NCBI GenBank assembly: GCA_947369085.1
Contig: CANBJR010000009.1
Location: forward strand, 1-64,000
Length of the DNA: 64,000 nucleotides
Source: an uncultured Clostridia bacterium
GTDB taxonomy: Bacteria; Bacillota; Clostridia; Oscillospirales; Acutalibacteraceae
Reading direction: 5' to 3'
Shown here: positions 45,177 to 52,911 of the stretch, one piece after another
Position numbering within the stretch: position 1 is the first letter of the stretch
How the letters are laid out: each line of letters begins with the position of its first letter
Translations under genes and position numbers: made by a program
The notes under the pieces: generated by a model
Seen by the model: only the letters and a program-made list of their open reading frames with translations
Database searches by the model: none
Told to the model about the DNA's origin: nothing

Positions 45177-47105
45177 TTATGTTTTTGTACTGCTTGAATA
45201 TTCGATATATTTTGTGTGAGCAGAAATATCTGCAGCGCGATTGCACTTGCGTTTTACGAATTTTGCCACGTTAAAATAATTTTTTCGGTCATAATCAAAC
45301 AGAAGTTTGTAATTTTTATGTTTTGTAATGTCGTATTTGTGAGAGAGGAATGGATGCAGACCTCTGACTTGTAAAATACATTGTGAGTTATCCATTACGG
45401 ACAGCTCATCCTGTGATTTGAGTTCCTTGCCAAGCTTCTGATAATTGACACCATAGCTTTCTTGCGTACCTCGACTTCGGTTGGTAGTAAACATATAAAT
45501 TGTTTGCTTGCCGAGAGATTCAGAAATGTCTTTTAAAGTCGTTTTTTCTTTACCGCCGAGAAATAGTACAGTATCGCAGTTGCCTTCAATAGTATCGGCA
45601 TTATCCTTGTAATTAGCTTTTAGCTGTGACTTTGTTTGTAGGATTATATTTGCAGAAATACCACGACTTCGGATTGTAGCGATTAGTTTTTCAAACTGTG
45701 GAATTTGCTTTATGTTTGCAAACTCGTCAAGTAGACAACGAACAGGATATTTTAGCTTTCCTGAACCATCGGGATTGTTGTCAGCTTTAGTGCAAAGCAG
45801 ATTAAACAATTGAGAATACATCATAGCTACGAGAAAATTAAAAGTATCGTCAGTATCGGAGATGATAATGAACAATGCCGTCAGCTCATCGCCGATAGTA
45901 TCAAGTTGCATTTCATCATAGCTTGTGATTTCAAGAATGCGGTCAATAGAAAATGGAGCAAGTCGTGTTGCACAACTGATAAGGATTGATTTTGCGGTTT
46001 TACCGGCGGCAAGCTTATATGCTTTATATTGCCTTACAGCAAATCTACCGAGAGCCGCTCTCCAAGGTTCAACCTCAATATCTTTGAGTTCAGAATAATT
46101 TTCATTTTCTTCTTCAAATTTCTCATCAGGTTCCCAACCATTATCAATCCAGCGTTCAAGATAGTAAAACGCCCAGTCAATAGCATTTTTAAAATTTTCA
46201 TCATCTTCTCTGCATTCGGAAGCATTGACAAATTCAATCAATGTTTCAAAGTTCCACTCGTTTTCTGGACACATTGTGATAATCAAGGCAATATAAGAAG
46301 TGTATAACAACTTTTCGGCTTTTACCCAAAATTCATCTCCGCCTTTTTGGTCACCTGTAGTATTTGCAATAAACACTTCAACCGTACGCAATATGTCTTG
46401 TTCACGAGTGTCAGGTCTAATATATGCAAAAGGGTTGTAATGCATTGACTTACTAAAATCAATAGTATTAAAAATCTTGATGTTGTACGGTTTATAACCG
46501 ATAAGCTTCCCATCTCGGTAAATCGGCTTTCCACGCTGTAGCATTTTTCCGCATTCAACAACAACTGTTCCTTTTGGGTCGGTAACTACATATGAGCTGT
46601 GCATTTGCATTAAATTAGGCTTTACGTAAAATCGTGTTTTACCTGAACCTGAACCACCTACAATCATCACGTTAAGATTTCGTGCATATTTTGGAGATTT
46701 TGGTTTTCCTATAGTAAGTCTTTCTTCTTGCGTGAGAATGACATTATTAGAAAAATCTTTTTCATCCATATACGGCTTGATTTCTTTAGCCGTACCCCAA
46801 TGAGCTGAACCATACTCTTCATCTTCAGCAAACTTTTTGCGATGTTTTTTTCTGTAGATAATAACTAATTCAACAATGGCGGCTGTCAATGCCCCTATAA
46901 ATAAATCTAATGGGTGAAGAGAAGGTAAAAGATTACCAAATGATGAACCCATATTGTCGATAAAGGGTAACACTTTTTCACTGAAATCACCTGAAATGCT
47001 TATTGTACGATAAGCAAAGCTAACTTTATCCCCAAGCCAAAAGAAAATTAGTAACGGCAAAAGTATTATTACTACCTTTTTGAGCTTTTCAGTATTTATA
47101 TTCAT
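45177..47105 (-). CDS. virD4: VirD4-type coupling protein (TraG/TcpA-like ATPase)
   Basis: 642 aa from ATG 47105: two N-terminal membrane helices (about 10-30 and 55-80), Walker A GGSGSGKTRFY near residue 150, DPKGT near 175, and CLLDEFANIKQIP (Walker B) near 470. It recruits the relaxase-DNA complex to the channel. The start was chosen at the ATG with GGTGAG upstream, 5 bp after the PcfB stop; the longer frame to 47186 would overlap PcfB. Confidence 0.94.
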   Translation of the reverse strand: MNINTEKLKKVVIILLPLLIFFWLGDKVSFAYRTISISGDFSEKVLPFIDNMGSSFGNLLPSLHPLDLFIGALTAAIVELVIIYRKKHRKKFAEDEEYGSAHWGTAKEIKPYMDEKDFSNNVILTQEERLTIGKPKSPKYARNLNVMIVGGSGSGKTRFYVKPNLMQMHSSYVVTDPKGTVVVECGKMLQRGKPIYRDGKLIGYKPYNIKIFNTIDFSKSMHYNPFAYIRPDTREQDILRTVEVFIANTTGDQKGGDEFWVKAEKLLYTSYIALIITMCPENEWNFETLIEFVNASECREDDENFKNAIDWAFYYLERWIDNGWEPDEKFEEENENYSELKDIEVEPWRAALGRFAVRQYKAYKLAAGKTAKSILISCATRLAPFSIDRILEITSYDEMQLDTIGDELTALFIIISDTDDTFNFLVAMMYSQLFNLLCTKADNNPDGSGKLKYPVRCLLDEFANIKQIPQFEKLIATIRSRGISANIILQTKSQLKANYKDNADTIEGNCDTVLFLGGKEKTTLKDISESLGKQTIYMFTTNRSRGTQESYGVNYQKLGKELKSQDELSVMDNSQCILQVRGLHPFLSHKYDITKHKNYKLLFDYDRKNYFNVAKFVKRKCNRAADISAHTKYIEYSSSTKT

Positions 47106-47109
47106 CAGC

Positions 47110-47580
47110 TCACCTACCCATATCGGATTTGTTCTTAACTTTTTCTTTGTTAATGGAAGCTTGCTTTTGCGATATGGTTTTAGCATTTTCTTTTATTTGA
47201 TTGCGATTGACTACTTGTGTCACATCTTTTTTCTCAAGCTTGCGATTAACTCCATATGCATATTCTTTAAAAGCTCGTTGAAAGTTTTCGGATTTAGAAG
47301 TTTCAAAAAAAATGTGATATGTAGCAGGCGTTGTTGATTTATCTTTCTTAAGAGCAAAATCAATATCATACTTTTTTGCAGTATTCAAAAAATCTTTGAT
47401 ATTGTTTTCCGTTACCTCAATATTTTCAAGCTTTCCTGTTTTCGCAAGTTCTCCATATGATTTCTTTCCCGACTTTTTCATTTTGCCGGATAAAAAATCT
47501 TGAAAAATGCTTTTTAAAACATCAGCTGTTACTCTTGTGGCTTGAGTCGTAAAATCCAGTGTTTTTCTTGATGTGTCCAT
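47110..47580 (-). CDS. pcfB: PcfB-family (DUF3801) conjugation protein
   Basis: 156 aa with the DUF3801 core (about 10-105; ELAKTGKLENIEVTENNIKDF and FALKKDK, ATYHIFFETS). The basic tail contains RNQIKENAKTIS, shared with the 145-aa protein at 34578-35015. PcfB assists the coupling protein VirD4, encoded directly downstream. Its ATG overlaps the previous stop (TAATG). Confidence 0.88.
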   Translation of the reverse strand: MDTSRKTLDFTTQATRVTADVLKSIFQDFLSGKMKKSGKKSYGELAKTGKLENIEVTENNIKDFLNTAKKYDIDFALKKDKSTTPATYHIFFETSKSENFQRAFKEYAYGVNRKLEKKDVTQVVNRNQIKENAKTISQKQASINKEKVKNKSDMGR

Positions 47581-47855
47581 TAGGCAGTCACTTCCTCGAC
47601 AGCAGGCTCAGGCATCTGATAGACAGCTTTTCCGACACTGATAGCTTCAAGAAGTGAATTAATAACTTCTTCACATTCATCCGAATTATTATAAACGCCG
47701 AGCATTATATCGGTATTACTCTCAAAATCTTCAGACATAGATTCAAATCCAACAATGGCAAAAATTTCTGTGTTGTCAATTTCGCCACTGTACATAACAA
47801 TTTTTGAGAGTTTGTCATAATTAATAAGTTCCAAATCCTGTGTGACAATTGTCAT
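47580..47855 (-). CDS. Conserved small ICE protein
   Basis: 91 aa, acidic, beta-alpha mixed (IVMYSGEIDNTEIFAIVGFE). No membrane segment. Commonly seen as a hypothetical between RepA and PcfB in this ICE class. GGAGG before ATG 47855 and the second perfect hairpin lies just upstream. Confidence 0.7.
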   Translation of the reverse strand: MTIVTQDLELINYDKLSKIVMYSGEIDNTEIFAIVGFESMSEDFESNTDIMLGVYNNSDECEEVINSLLEAISVGKAVYQMPEPAVEEVTA

Positions 47856-47870
47856 AATGTTCCTCCTTCC

Positions 47871-47897
47871 AACTTCTGCCCCAGTGGGGCAGAAGTT
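47871..47897 (-). promoter_or_regulatory. 27-nt intergenic hairpin, copy 3
   Basis: The same 12-bp arms and ACT loop as 43770-43796, base for base, overlapping the last base of the RepA gene and 5-10 nt before the ribosome binding site of the 91-aa gene. Confidence 0.7.
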
Positions 47898-48964
47898 TAC
47901 TTATTATAGTTTTCGAGGTCATAATTGACCTGTGCATCGGTGTCAAACTCCATAGTTACCGGAGCATTAAATAGGCAACTTCTAACATAACTTAGTATGT
48001 TTTTGATTTTCTTTGTCTTTGTTACATCAATTATTTTGTCAAGCACATACTCAATGTGAGAGTCATCTAACAACTCAAATCGGCAGGCAACATCCGAAAT
48101 TGAGATTTGTACACCGTTAATATTCACAGTCCCACTTTTGTCGGTTCTGTGAGCATATACATCTGCCATCAGACTAACGATAAGGTCAAGATATGATTTA
48201 TTTTTTTGTTGGGACAGAAGTGGATGGTATGATATTTGGAATTGAGCTTTTGCTACACAGTCTTGATATGACGGTGAATTTCCATCTATCAATCTATCAA
48301 TAATCACTGTTTCAGACTTCGGTTCTGTTTTCAATTGTCGTTCACTAACATTATTGATAGATGGATTGATATTATTATTCTCAGTATGGTTTAACTCAGT
48401 ATGGATATAGGTCGATTTTTCCGAAGTCAAAAACTCTTTTTTTTCGACTTCTTGACTTCGGTTTTTCAGAGGTCTTGACTTCTGCTTGTTGTTTTCAGAC
48501 TTCGGTTTTTCAGAAGTCTGAATTTTTTGCTTATCACCAGAAGCCGAAGTCTTAGATTTTGACTTTGAAAACGAAAGAATTTTATGTATTATATCCTTGT
48601 CATCATCCTTAACCGGTTTTGCAAAATTCATCACGTAAATACGTGTTGGATTTCCCTGACCCTGCTTTTTACGAATGATTAATCCAATTTTTTCGAGTTC
48701 AGCAAAAATCTTTAAGGCTTTATCTTTGCCTATGTTCAAATTTTCCTGTGCAGTTTCTTGTTTGTAATAGACATAAGCCATTCCTGCTTTATCAACCCAC
48801 TTGTTTTTTACTGACAAAGATGTTCGGTCAAGTAAAAAGCCGTATAGTAGTTTTGCTTCACAAGAAATACTCTTAAATCGTTCATCGGTAAAAAGCACCT
48901 GGGGAACACGGTAAAACATATACTGTTCGCTCTCGTTGCCATAGAAAAAATCAAACATAATCAC
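47897..48964 (-). CDS. repA: RepA-N-type replication initiator with DUF6017-like C-terminus
   Basis: 355 aa. RepA_N domain (about 10-115; YRVPQVLFTDERFKSISCEAKLLYGFLLDR broken across the start, then VYYKQETAQENLNIGKDKALKI). A Lys/Ser-rich linker with Pro-Lys-Ser-Glu repeats (about 130-200) leads to a C-terminal helical domain (about 225-340). ICE RepA proteins support autonomous replication after excision. The start is either GTG 48964 or ATG 48958, overlapping the previous stop. Confidence 0.87.
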   Translation of the reverse strand: MIMFDFFYGNESEQYMFYRVPQVLFTDERFKSISCEAKLLYGFLLDRTSLSVKNKWVDKAGMAYVYYKQETAQENLNIGKDKALKIFAELEKIGLIIRKKQGQGNPTRIYVMNFAKPVKDDDKDIIHKILSFSKSKSKTSASGDKQKIQTSEKPKSENNKQKSRPLKNRSQEVEKKEFLTSEKSTYIHTELNHTENNNINPSINNVSERQLKTEPKSETVIIDRLIDGNSPSYQDCVAKAQFQISYHPLLSQQKNKSYLDLIVSLMADVYAHRTDKSGTVNINGVQISISDVACRFELLDDSHIEYVLDKIIDVTKTKKIKNILSYVRSCLFNAPVTMEFDTDAQVNYDLENYNK

Positions 48965-49179
48965 GCACGCTCACTTTCTGAACTGATTTTTTTTAGTTCT
49001 TTTTGAAGTGAATTAATTTCTTTGTCACCGATTTTTTCAATCAGTTCTGCAACACGCATAACTGCAGATGTAGTTCTTGAACTTGACAACAACATTGCAA
49101 ACAACAGTTTTGTTTCAGCAGAAAAATCACTGTATTCAGAAGTCATAATTTCCTTTGGAAGATAAAAACATTGTTCCAT
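48961..49179 (-). CDS. Short RepA-N-like paralog
   Basis: 72 aa. Its LPKEIMTSEYSDFSAETKLLFAMLL parallels, in spaced pieces, the RepA_N start (VPQVLFTDERFKSIS ... EAKLLYGFLL) of the next gene, followed by a short coiled coil. It looks like a truncated or specialised copy of the initiator N-domain. First gene of the conjugation operon, after a 150-nt leader with a terminator-like hairpin. Confidence 0.65.
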   Translation of the reverse strand: MEQCFYLPKEIMTSEYSDFSAETKLLFAMLLSSSRTTSAVMRVAELIEKIGDKEINSLQKELKKISSESERA

Positions 49180-49246
49180 ACTTATACCAACTTTACTTTT
49201 TGAATTTCAATCGTTGCCTGCCATTCACTAATCATTACAAAATAAA

Positions 49247-49274
49247 AAAGTCAATCTCTTGCAAGATTGACTTT
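49247..49274 (-). terminator. Terminator-like hairpin in the conjugation-operon leader (attenuator candidate)
   Basis: Perfect 11-bp arms AAAGTCAATCT / AGATTGACTTT with a 6-nt loop; on the - strand they are followed by TTTATTTTG. It lies between promoter motif D and the first gene of the operon, 68 bp before the ATG at 49179, so it would stop most transcripts unless antiterminated. Confidence 0.65.
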
Positions 49275-49334
49275 AGTTTGTTCTTGAGTATTAAATTTTG
49301 TACCTTAATTCATTTATACATAGCAATAATTTAT

Positions 49335-49366
49335 TGCATTTCCGCAAAAAGTACAGCTTGCCACTT
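49335..49366 (-). promoter_or_regulatory. Degenerate 32-bp promoter motif, copy D (upstream of conjugation operon)
   Basis: AAGTGGCAAG, 12 nt, CGGAAATGCA on the - strand. It shares the 12-mer CTTTTTGCGGAA with copy A and keeps the exact spacing, but box 1 matches at 6 of 10 and box 2 at 5 of 10 positions. The position, in front of the long transfer operon, is as expected. Confidence 0.45.
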
Positions 49367-49604
49367 AAAGTAGCAGAAAAATCTTTAATGTAAACTAAAA
49401 TTTCTTGTTTTGTAAAGCAAGGTTTTCTATAATTTAATCAATAAATTAAGAAAGTTATCAATATGATATTTTCAAATAATTAAATTTATTGCGTAAGCAG
49501 TAGGATGTGTTAATGTAAAATCGTGATTTTAACACAGACTATTACAAAGCGGAAAAGTGGTTATCATATGCAAAATGATATAATAATGAAAGGAAATAAT
49601 AACA
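49367..49604. other. AT-rich non-coding stretch, presumed right ICE/chromosome junction
   Basis: No ORF, RNA gene or repeat recognised. Base composition changes from the AT-rich ICE to the more GC-rich acetyltransferase genes. A weak dyad GTGTTAA/TTAACAC lies at about 49507-49535. The second attachment site is expected here. Confidence 0.35.
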
Positions 49605-50501
49605 ATGAAAATCGAAACAAAAAGACTTATAATTACAGAATTTGATATGAGTATGGCTGAGGCGGTGCATTTGAATTCTTTGGACGAGGACAACCGCCGA
49701 TTTGTTTCTGATGAAGTTTTTGAAACTGTAGAAGATGCAGCGGAAACAGTAGAATTTCTGATGAGTTGCTACAAGTCGGGCAAAGGTCCGCTTGTTTATC
49801 CTGTACTTCTAAAAGACGGTACATACATCGGTTATGTGCAGGAGGTTCCATTTGATGACGGCACTTGGGAAGTAGGTTACCACATAGGCGAAAATTACAC
49901 AAAGCAGGGTTACGCAACTGAAGCTGTAACAGCTTTTCTGCCTGTGATTATGAAACAACTTGGCATTACAGAAATGACGGGCATCTGCCTTGCGGATAAT
50001 TTTGCATCGGTTAAAGTAATGGAACGTTGCGGTTTTGTCAAACTCTACGAGGGTGCTGGTAATTATCAGGGTGAGGAAAGAGAAATCTGTAAATTCGTCT
50101 ATTATCTGTCACCAAAAGAAATTGTTGTAAAGTTCTTTGAGGACGGCTATACCAACCAAAACTTCGACTTTATTATGAAGTGTGTTGCTGAAAATTACAT
50201 CGACCACAGCCCTGCATCGGCAAGAAGTAACGCAGATGCAGTTGGCATTTTGAAAATTGTCGCAGAGCAGTTTTCTAATTTGACCGTAAAGGTGCTTGAT
50301 GTTTTTGCAGAAGGTGAAATGGTAGCTACCCGTATTCTTTATGACGGCATACACACAGGCGCTTGTATGGGAATCCCTGAAACCGGCAAGCATATCACAT
50401 TTGAGGCACTGGAAAATTTCAAGGTGGAAAACGGTAAAATCACAGAGTCATGGGGTTATTGGCCTGACAAAGAAATTGAGGAAAAACTAAAATCGGAATA
50501 A
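49605..50501 (+). CDS. GNAT acetyltransferase fused to SnoaL-like domain
   Basis: 298 aa. The N-terminal part (about 1-165) is a RimJ/RimL-type GNAT domain (GYHIGENYTKQGYATEAV, the acetyl-CoA loop, and NFASVKVMERCGFVK). The C-terminal part (about 168-290) is a SnoaL/ester-cyclase-like NTF2 fold (YIDHSPASARSN, HTGACMGIPETGKHITFEAL split across the domain). RBS GAAAGG before ATG 49605. Substrates unknown. Base composition resembles the chromosome, not the ICE. Confidence 0.85.
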   Translation: MKIETKRLIITEFDMSMAEAVHLNSLDEDNRRFVSDEVFETVEDAAETVEFLMSCYKSGKGPLVYPVLLKDGTYIGYVQEVPFDDGTWEVGYHIGENYTKQGYATEAVTAFLPVIMKQLGITEMTGICLADNFASVKVMERCGFVKLYEGAGNYQGEEREICKFVYYLSPKEIVVKFFEDGYTNQNFDFIMKCVAENYIDHSPASARSNADAVGILKIVAEQFSNLTVKVLDVFAEGEMVATRILYDGIHTGACMGIPETGKHITFEALENFKVENGKITESWGYWPDKEIEEKLKSE

Positions 50502-50602
50502 GATAATTCGTATTTGTTTATATTGTGACCGACCTGATATAACACGAAAAGCAAAGAAATGATAAAATGCAAAACAAATCAGAACACAAGGAGAACTCAA
50601 AA

Positions 50603-51055
50603 ATGAGTGAATATTCATATATTACTTTAAGAGAAAAACCTAAATTAATAGAATATGCAGCACAATGGTTTCATAATAAATGGGGAGTACCAAAAGAAGC
50701 CTATCTTGAATGTATGGAATCATATTTGAAAGGCGAAACAGAATACGGATGGTATCTTTGTATGGATAGCGACATAATTGTCAGCGGAATGGGTGTAATC
50801 GAAAATGATTTTCATGACAGAAAAGACCTATCGCCCAATGTGTGCACCGTATACACGGAAGAAGAATACCGCTGTAAGGGAGTTGCAGGTCGTCTGCTTA
50901 ATATGGTTGTCAATGATTTAAAGGACAAGGGAATTACACCTGTCTATTTAATTACGGATCATATTGGTTTCTATGAAAGATATGGATGGGAATTTTTGTG
51001 TATGGTTCAAGGAGACGGCGAACCTGAAATGACCAGAATGTATATTCATCGATAA
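50603..51055 (+). CDS. GNAT family N-acetyltransferase
   Basis: 150 aa from ATG 50603, chosen for AAGGAGA about 8 nt upstream; a longer frame opens at 50567. Acetyl-CoA loop YRCKGVAGRLLNMVV near 93-107 and FYERYGWEFL near the C-terminus. Substrate unknown. Ends before a strong bidirectional terminator. Confidence 0.85.
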   Translation: MSEYSYITLREKPKLIEYAAQWFHNKWGVPKEAYLECMESYLKGETEYGWYLCMDSDIIVSGMGVIENDFHDRKDLSPNVCTVYTEEEYRCKGVAGRLLNMVVNDLKDKGITPVYLITDHIGFYERYGWEFLCMVQGDGEPEMTRMYIHR

Positions 51056-51106
51056 ATTCAGATTTATAAGGCATACAGATCATCATTGATATGGACACAA
51101 AGATTC

Positions 51107-51160
51107 AGAGCCGATGAACTTGTGAGATAAATTATCTCGTAAATCATCGGCTCTGTTTAT
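51107..51160. terminator. Bidirectional terminator
   Basis: An 11-bp stem AGAGCCGATGA / TCATCGGCTCT (51107-51117 with 51144-51154) with an inner GAGATAA/TTATCTC stem is followed by GTTTATTATT. It separates the convergent acetyltransferase and MBL hydrolase genes. Confidence 0.75.
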
Positions 51161-51981
51161 TATTCTACGAGGGCGTTGAGCTTCTTTAGCTTTACTCCCA
51201 TTACTTCTTTTAATATGTCAAAAGCAACGTTGCCGGTACAATGGCCCGTATAAAAGACAGTATTCATTGTAACTAATTCTTCTGCCACACTGCGGATTTC
51301 CTTTAAATCCTGCTCAGTGTAATTTCGCAGAATCATATGAAATCCGCTGACTACTATTGCAGGCTCTGTTCCGTATAGTTTTTTAAATGTGTCAAGAATA
51401 TTTAAAATGCCATTGTGTGCGCAACCTGAAATCAAAGCATATTGATTTTTGCCATATTTAATAGCCAGATACTGTTCATGCGAAAATGTATCCTGCAAAT
51501 ATTCTTCTCCGATTTTTTCGTGAAGCAGTCGGTTACCTTTTGGGGATAATCTGTTTGGCTTGACGCCTGTAAACAAAGACAATTCTTCATCTATTTTCAT
51601 ATTTCCCGAAACCAATTGTATATTCGGCAATTTTAAAATGTCTTTGTCAATGCCGATGTATTTTTCTCCTTCTTCTTTAAGGGAATAATATTCTCCTCCC
51701 GCATTGTTGCGCAGGTAAATTAAAGCGTTAGGATTAAGTGAAGCAAAGGTCATCAATCCGCCTGAATGATCATAATGTCCGTGACTCAGTATTACGGTAT
51801 CTACACTTCTAAGGTCAATTCCCTCCTGCTTTGCATTTTCCCATGTTTTGTCCGATTGACCGGTGTCAACTAACAGCTTGTGATTCGCAGTTTCAACATA
51901 CACAGATAACCCATGCTCTGAAACAAGCCCTTTTCCGCATAAATTATCTTCTATCAAAGTGACAATCTTTATCTTATCCAT
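51160..51981 (-). CDS. MBL-fold metallohydrolase
   Basis: 273 aa from ATG 51981 (GAAAGGA about 10 nt upstream; an upstream ATG-rich frame reaches 52047). Metal-binding motif HGHYDHSGG (residues about 66-74), later CAHNG, SGFHM and TGHCTG. The layout matches the 7,8-dihydropterin-6-methyl-4-aminobenzene-phosphate synthase-like MBL subgroup. Specific substrate unknown. Confidence 0.85.
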   Translation of the reverse strand: MDKIKIVTLIEDNLCGKGLVSEHGLSVYVETANHKLLVDTGQSDKTWENAKQEGIDLRSVDTVILSHGHYDHSGGLMTFASLNPNALIYLRNNAGGEYYSLKEEGEKYIGIDKDILKLPNIQLVSGNMKIDEELSLFTGVKPNRLSPKGNRLLHEKIGEEYLQDTFSHEQYLAIKYGKNQYALISGCAHNGILNILDTFKKLYGTEPAIVVSGFHMILRNYTEQDLKEIRSVAEELVTMNTVFYTGHCTGNVAFDILKEVMGVKLKKLNALVE

Positions 51982-52156
51982 AATAGATACTATTCCTTTC
52001 AAATTTCTGTATTTAATCAGTTGCGTTAATATTATCATAGCACACATAAATAGTGCTGTCTATCAAAAAATCAGTCTGTCACAAGAGAATGGGGTCAGAC
52101 TCTAAGTTTGAATGTTTTGACGATTTAAAAAAAATCTAAAATGCACAATGTACAAA

Positions 52157-52172
52157 GTTAGGTATCGCTAAC
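52157..52172. promoter_or_regulatory. DtxR/MntR-like operator, site 1
   Basis: GTTAGGTATCGCTAAC, a dyad of the TTAGnnnnnnCTAA type, about 70 bp upstream of the feo -35. Confidence 0.6.
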
Positions 52173-52228
52173 TGTTTGTGTAACATAACAAATTTAAAAC
52201 AGAAAACAAAATTTTGAAGAAAAGTCTA

Positions 52229-52258
52229 TTGACAATTTCGCGAGAAAAGATATATAAT
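52229..52258 (+). promoter_or_regulatory. Sigma-A promoter of the feo operon
   Basis: TTGACA, 18 nt, TATAAT. The predicted start of transcription (about 52265) falls at operator site 2, so a metal-loaded repressor would block initiation. Confidence 0.8.
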
Positions 52259-52265
52259 AGCTAAG

Positions 52266-52281
52266 GTTAGCAGCGGCTAAT
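52266..52281. promoter_or_regulatory. DtxR/MntR-like operator, site 2
   Basis: GTTAGCAGCGGCTAAT at the expected transcription start. Part of the GTTAGCnnnnGCTAAT set. Confidence 0.7.
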
Positions 52282-52299
52282 AATTTTTATTAGCGACAA

Positions 52300-52315
52300 G
52301 TTAGCCATTGCTAAT
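52300..52315. promoter_or_regulatory. DtxR/MntR-like operator, site 3
   Basis: GTTAGCCATTGCTAAT in the 5' leader, 34 bp after site 2, about three helical turns. Confidence 0.7.
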
Positions 52316-52346
52316 TGCAATTGTTTATATTAAGGAAGGTGGAAAT

Positions 52347-52559
52347 ATGATGCCGCTTATGCTTGCACAGGTAGGAGAAGAAAACATTATCCGAAAAGTA
52401 GGAGGAAAGCCTGAGGTCAAAGCACACCTCGAAAATCTCGGTTTTGTTGCAGGAGGGGTTGTTACGATTATCAATACTATGGGTGGCAATGTTATTGTAA
52501 ATGTAAAGGAATCCCGTATTGCAATCAGTAAGGAAATGGCGCAGAAGATTATGGTATGA
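52347..52559 (+). CDS. feoA: FeoA-domain iron transport protein (first copy)
   Basis: 70 aa, a single SH3-like FeoA domain (HLENLGFVAGGVVTIINTMGG, split across about 27-50, and VKESRIAISKEMAQKI). ATG 52347 follows GGAAGGTGG; the frame opens further up at 52308 but inside the leader. FeoA partners FeoB in ferrous iron uptake. First gene of a feoA-feoA-feoB-small protein operon. Confidence 0.9.
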   Translation: MMPLMLAQVGEENIIRKVGGKPEVKAHLENLGFVAGGVVTIINTMGGNVIVNVKESRIAISKEMAQKIMV

Positions 52560-52610
52560 TTAACTGCGGCAGTTGAATTTTTAAATATATCTTAACAGGA
52601 GGATTAAATT

Positions 52611-52832
52611 ATGAAAACACTGAAAGAAGCTAAGGTTGGCGATACTGTCCGTATAGTAAAGCTCCATGGTGAGGGTGCAGTTAAGCGGCGCATAATGGAT
52701 ATGGGAATTACCAGAGGTGTGGAAGTGTATGTTCGCAAAGTAGCACCGCTGGGTGACCCGATTGAAGTCAATGTCCGTGGATATGAGCTTTCACTTCGCA
52801 AAGTGGATGCGGAAATGATAGAAGTGGAATAG
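52611..52832 (+). CDS. feoA: FeoA-domain iron transport protein (second copy)
   Basis: 73 aa FeoA domain (MDMGITRGVEVYVRKVAPLG, GYELSLRKVDAEMIEVE). ACAGGAGG before ATG 52611. Two separate FeoA proteins ahead of FeoB are common in Clostridia. The second is only distantly similar to the first. Confidence 0.92.
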   Translation: MKTLKEAKVGDTVRIVKLHGEGAVKRRIMDMGITRGVEVYVRKVAPLGDPIEVNVRGYELSLRKVDAEMIEVE

Positions 52833-52876
52833 TGTGAATTTTATGGGAGTACGCTCCCGTATTTTTTGGCGAGTGA

Positions 52877-52892
52877 GTTAGCAATGGCTAAT
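52877..52892. promoter_or_regulatory. DtxR/MntR-like operator, site 4 (before feoB)
   Basis: GTTAGCAATGGCTAAT between feoA2 and feoB, just upstream of the feoB ribosome binding site. It could control an internal promoter or act as a roadblock. Confidence 0.65.
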
Positions 52893-52911
52893 TAGAAAGT
52901 GAGGAAAATAT

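Larger units (their letters stand above)
51982..52346. other. Regulatory region between MBL hydrolase and feo genes
   Basis: Non-coding, AT-rich. It holds three of the four DtxR-like dyads and the feo promoter, listed separately. A short TGGGGTCAGACTC segment near 52092 was not assigned. Confidence 0.6.

Noticed and set aside
52088-52106. TGGGGTCAGACTC segment as a REP/RAYT remnant
   Set aside because: Only one short copy, no palindrome partner and no transposase in the window.
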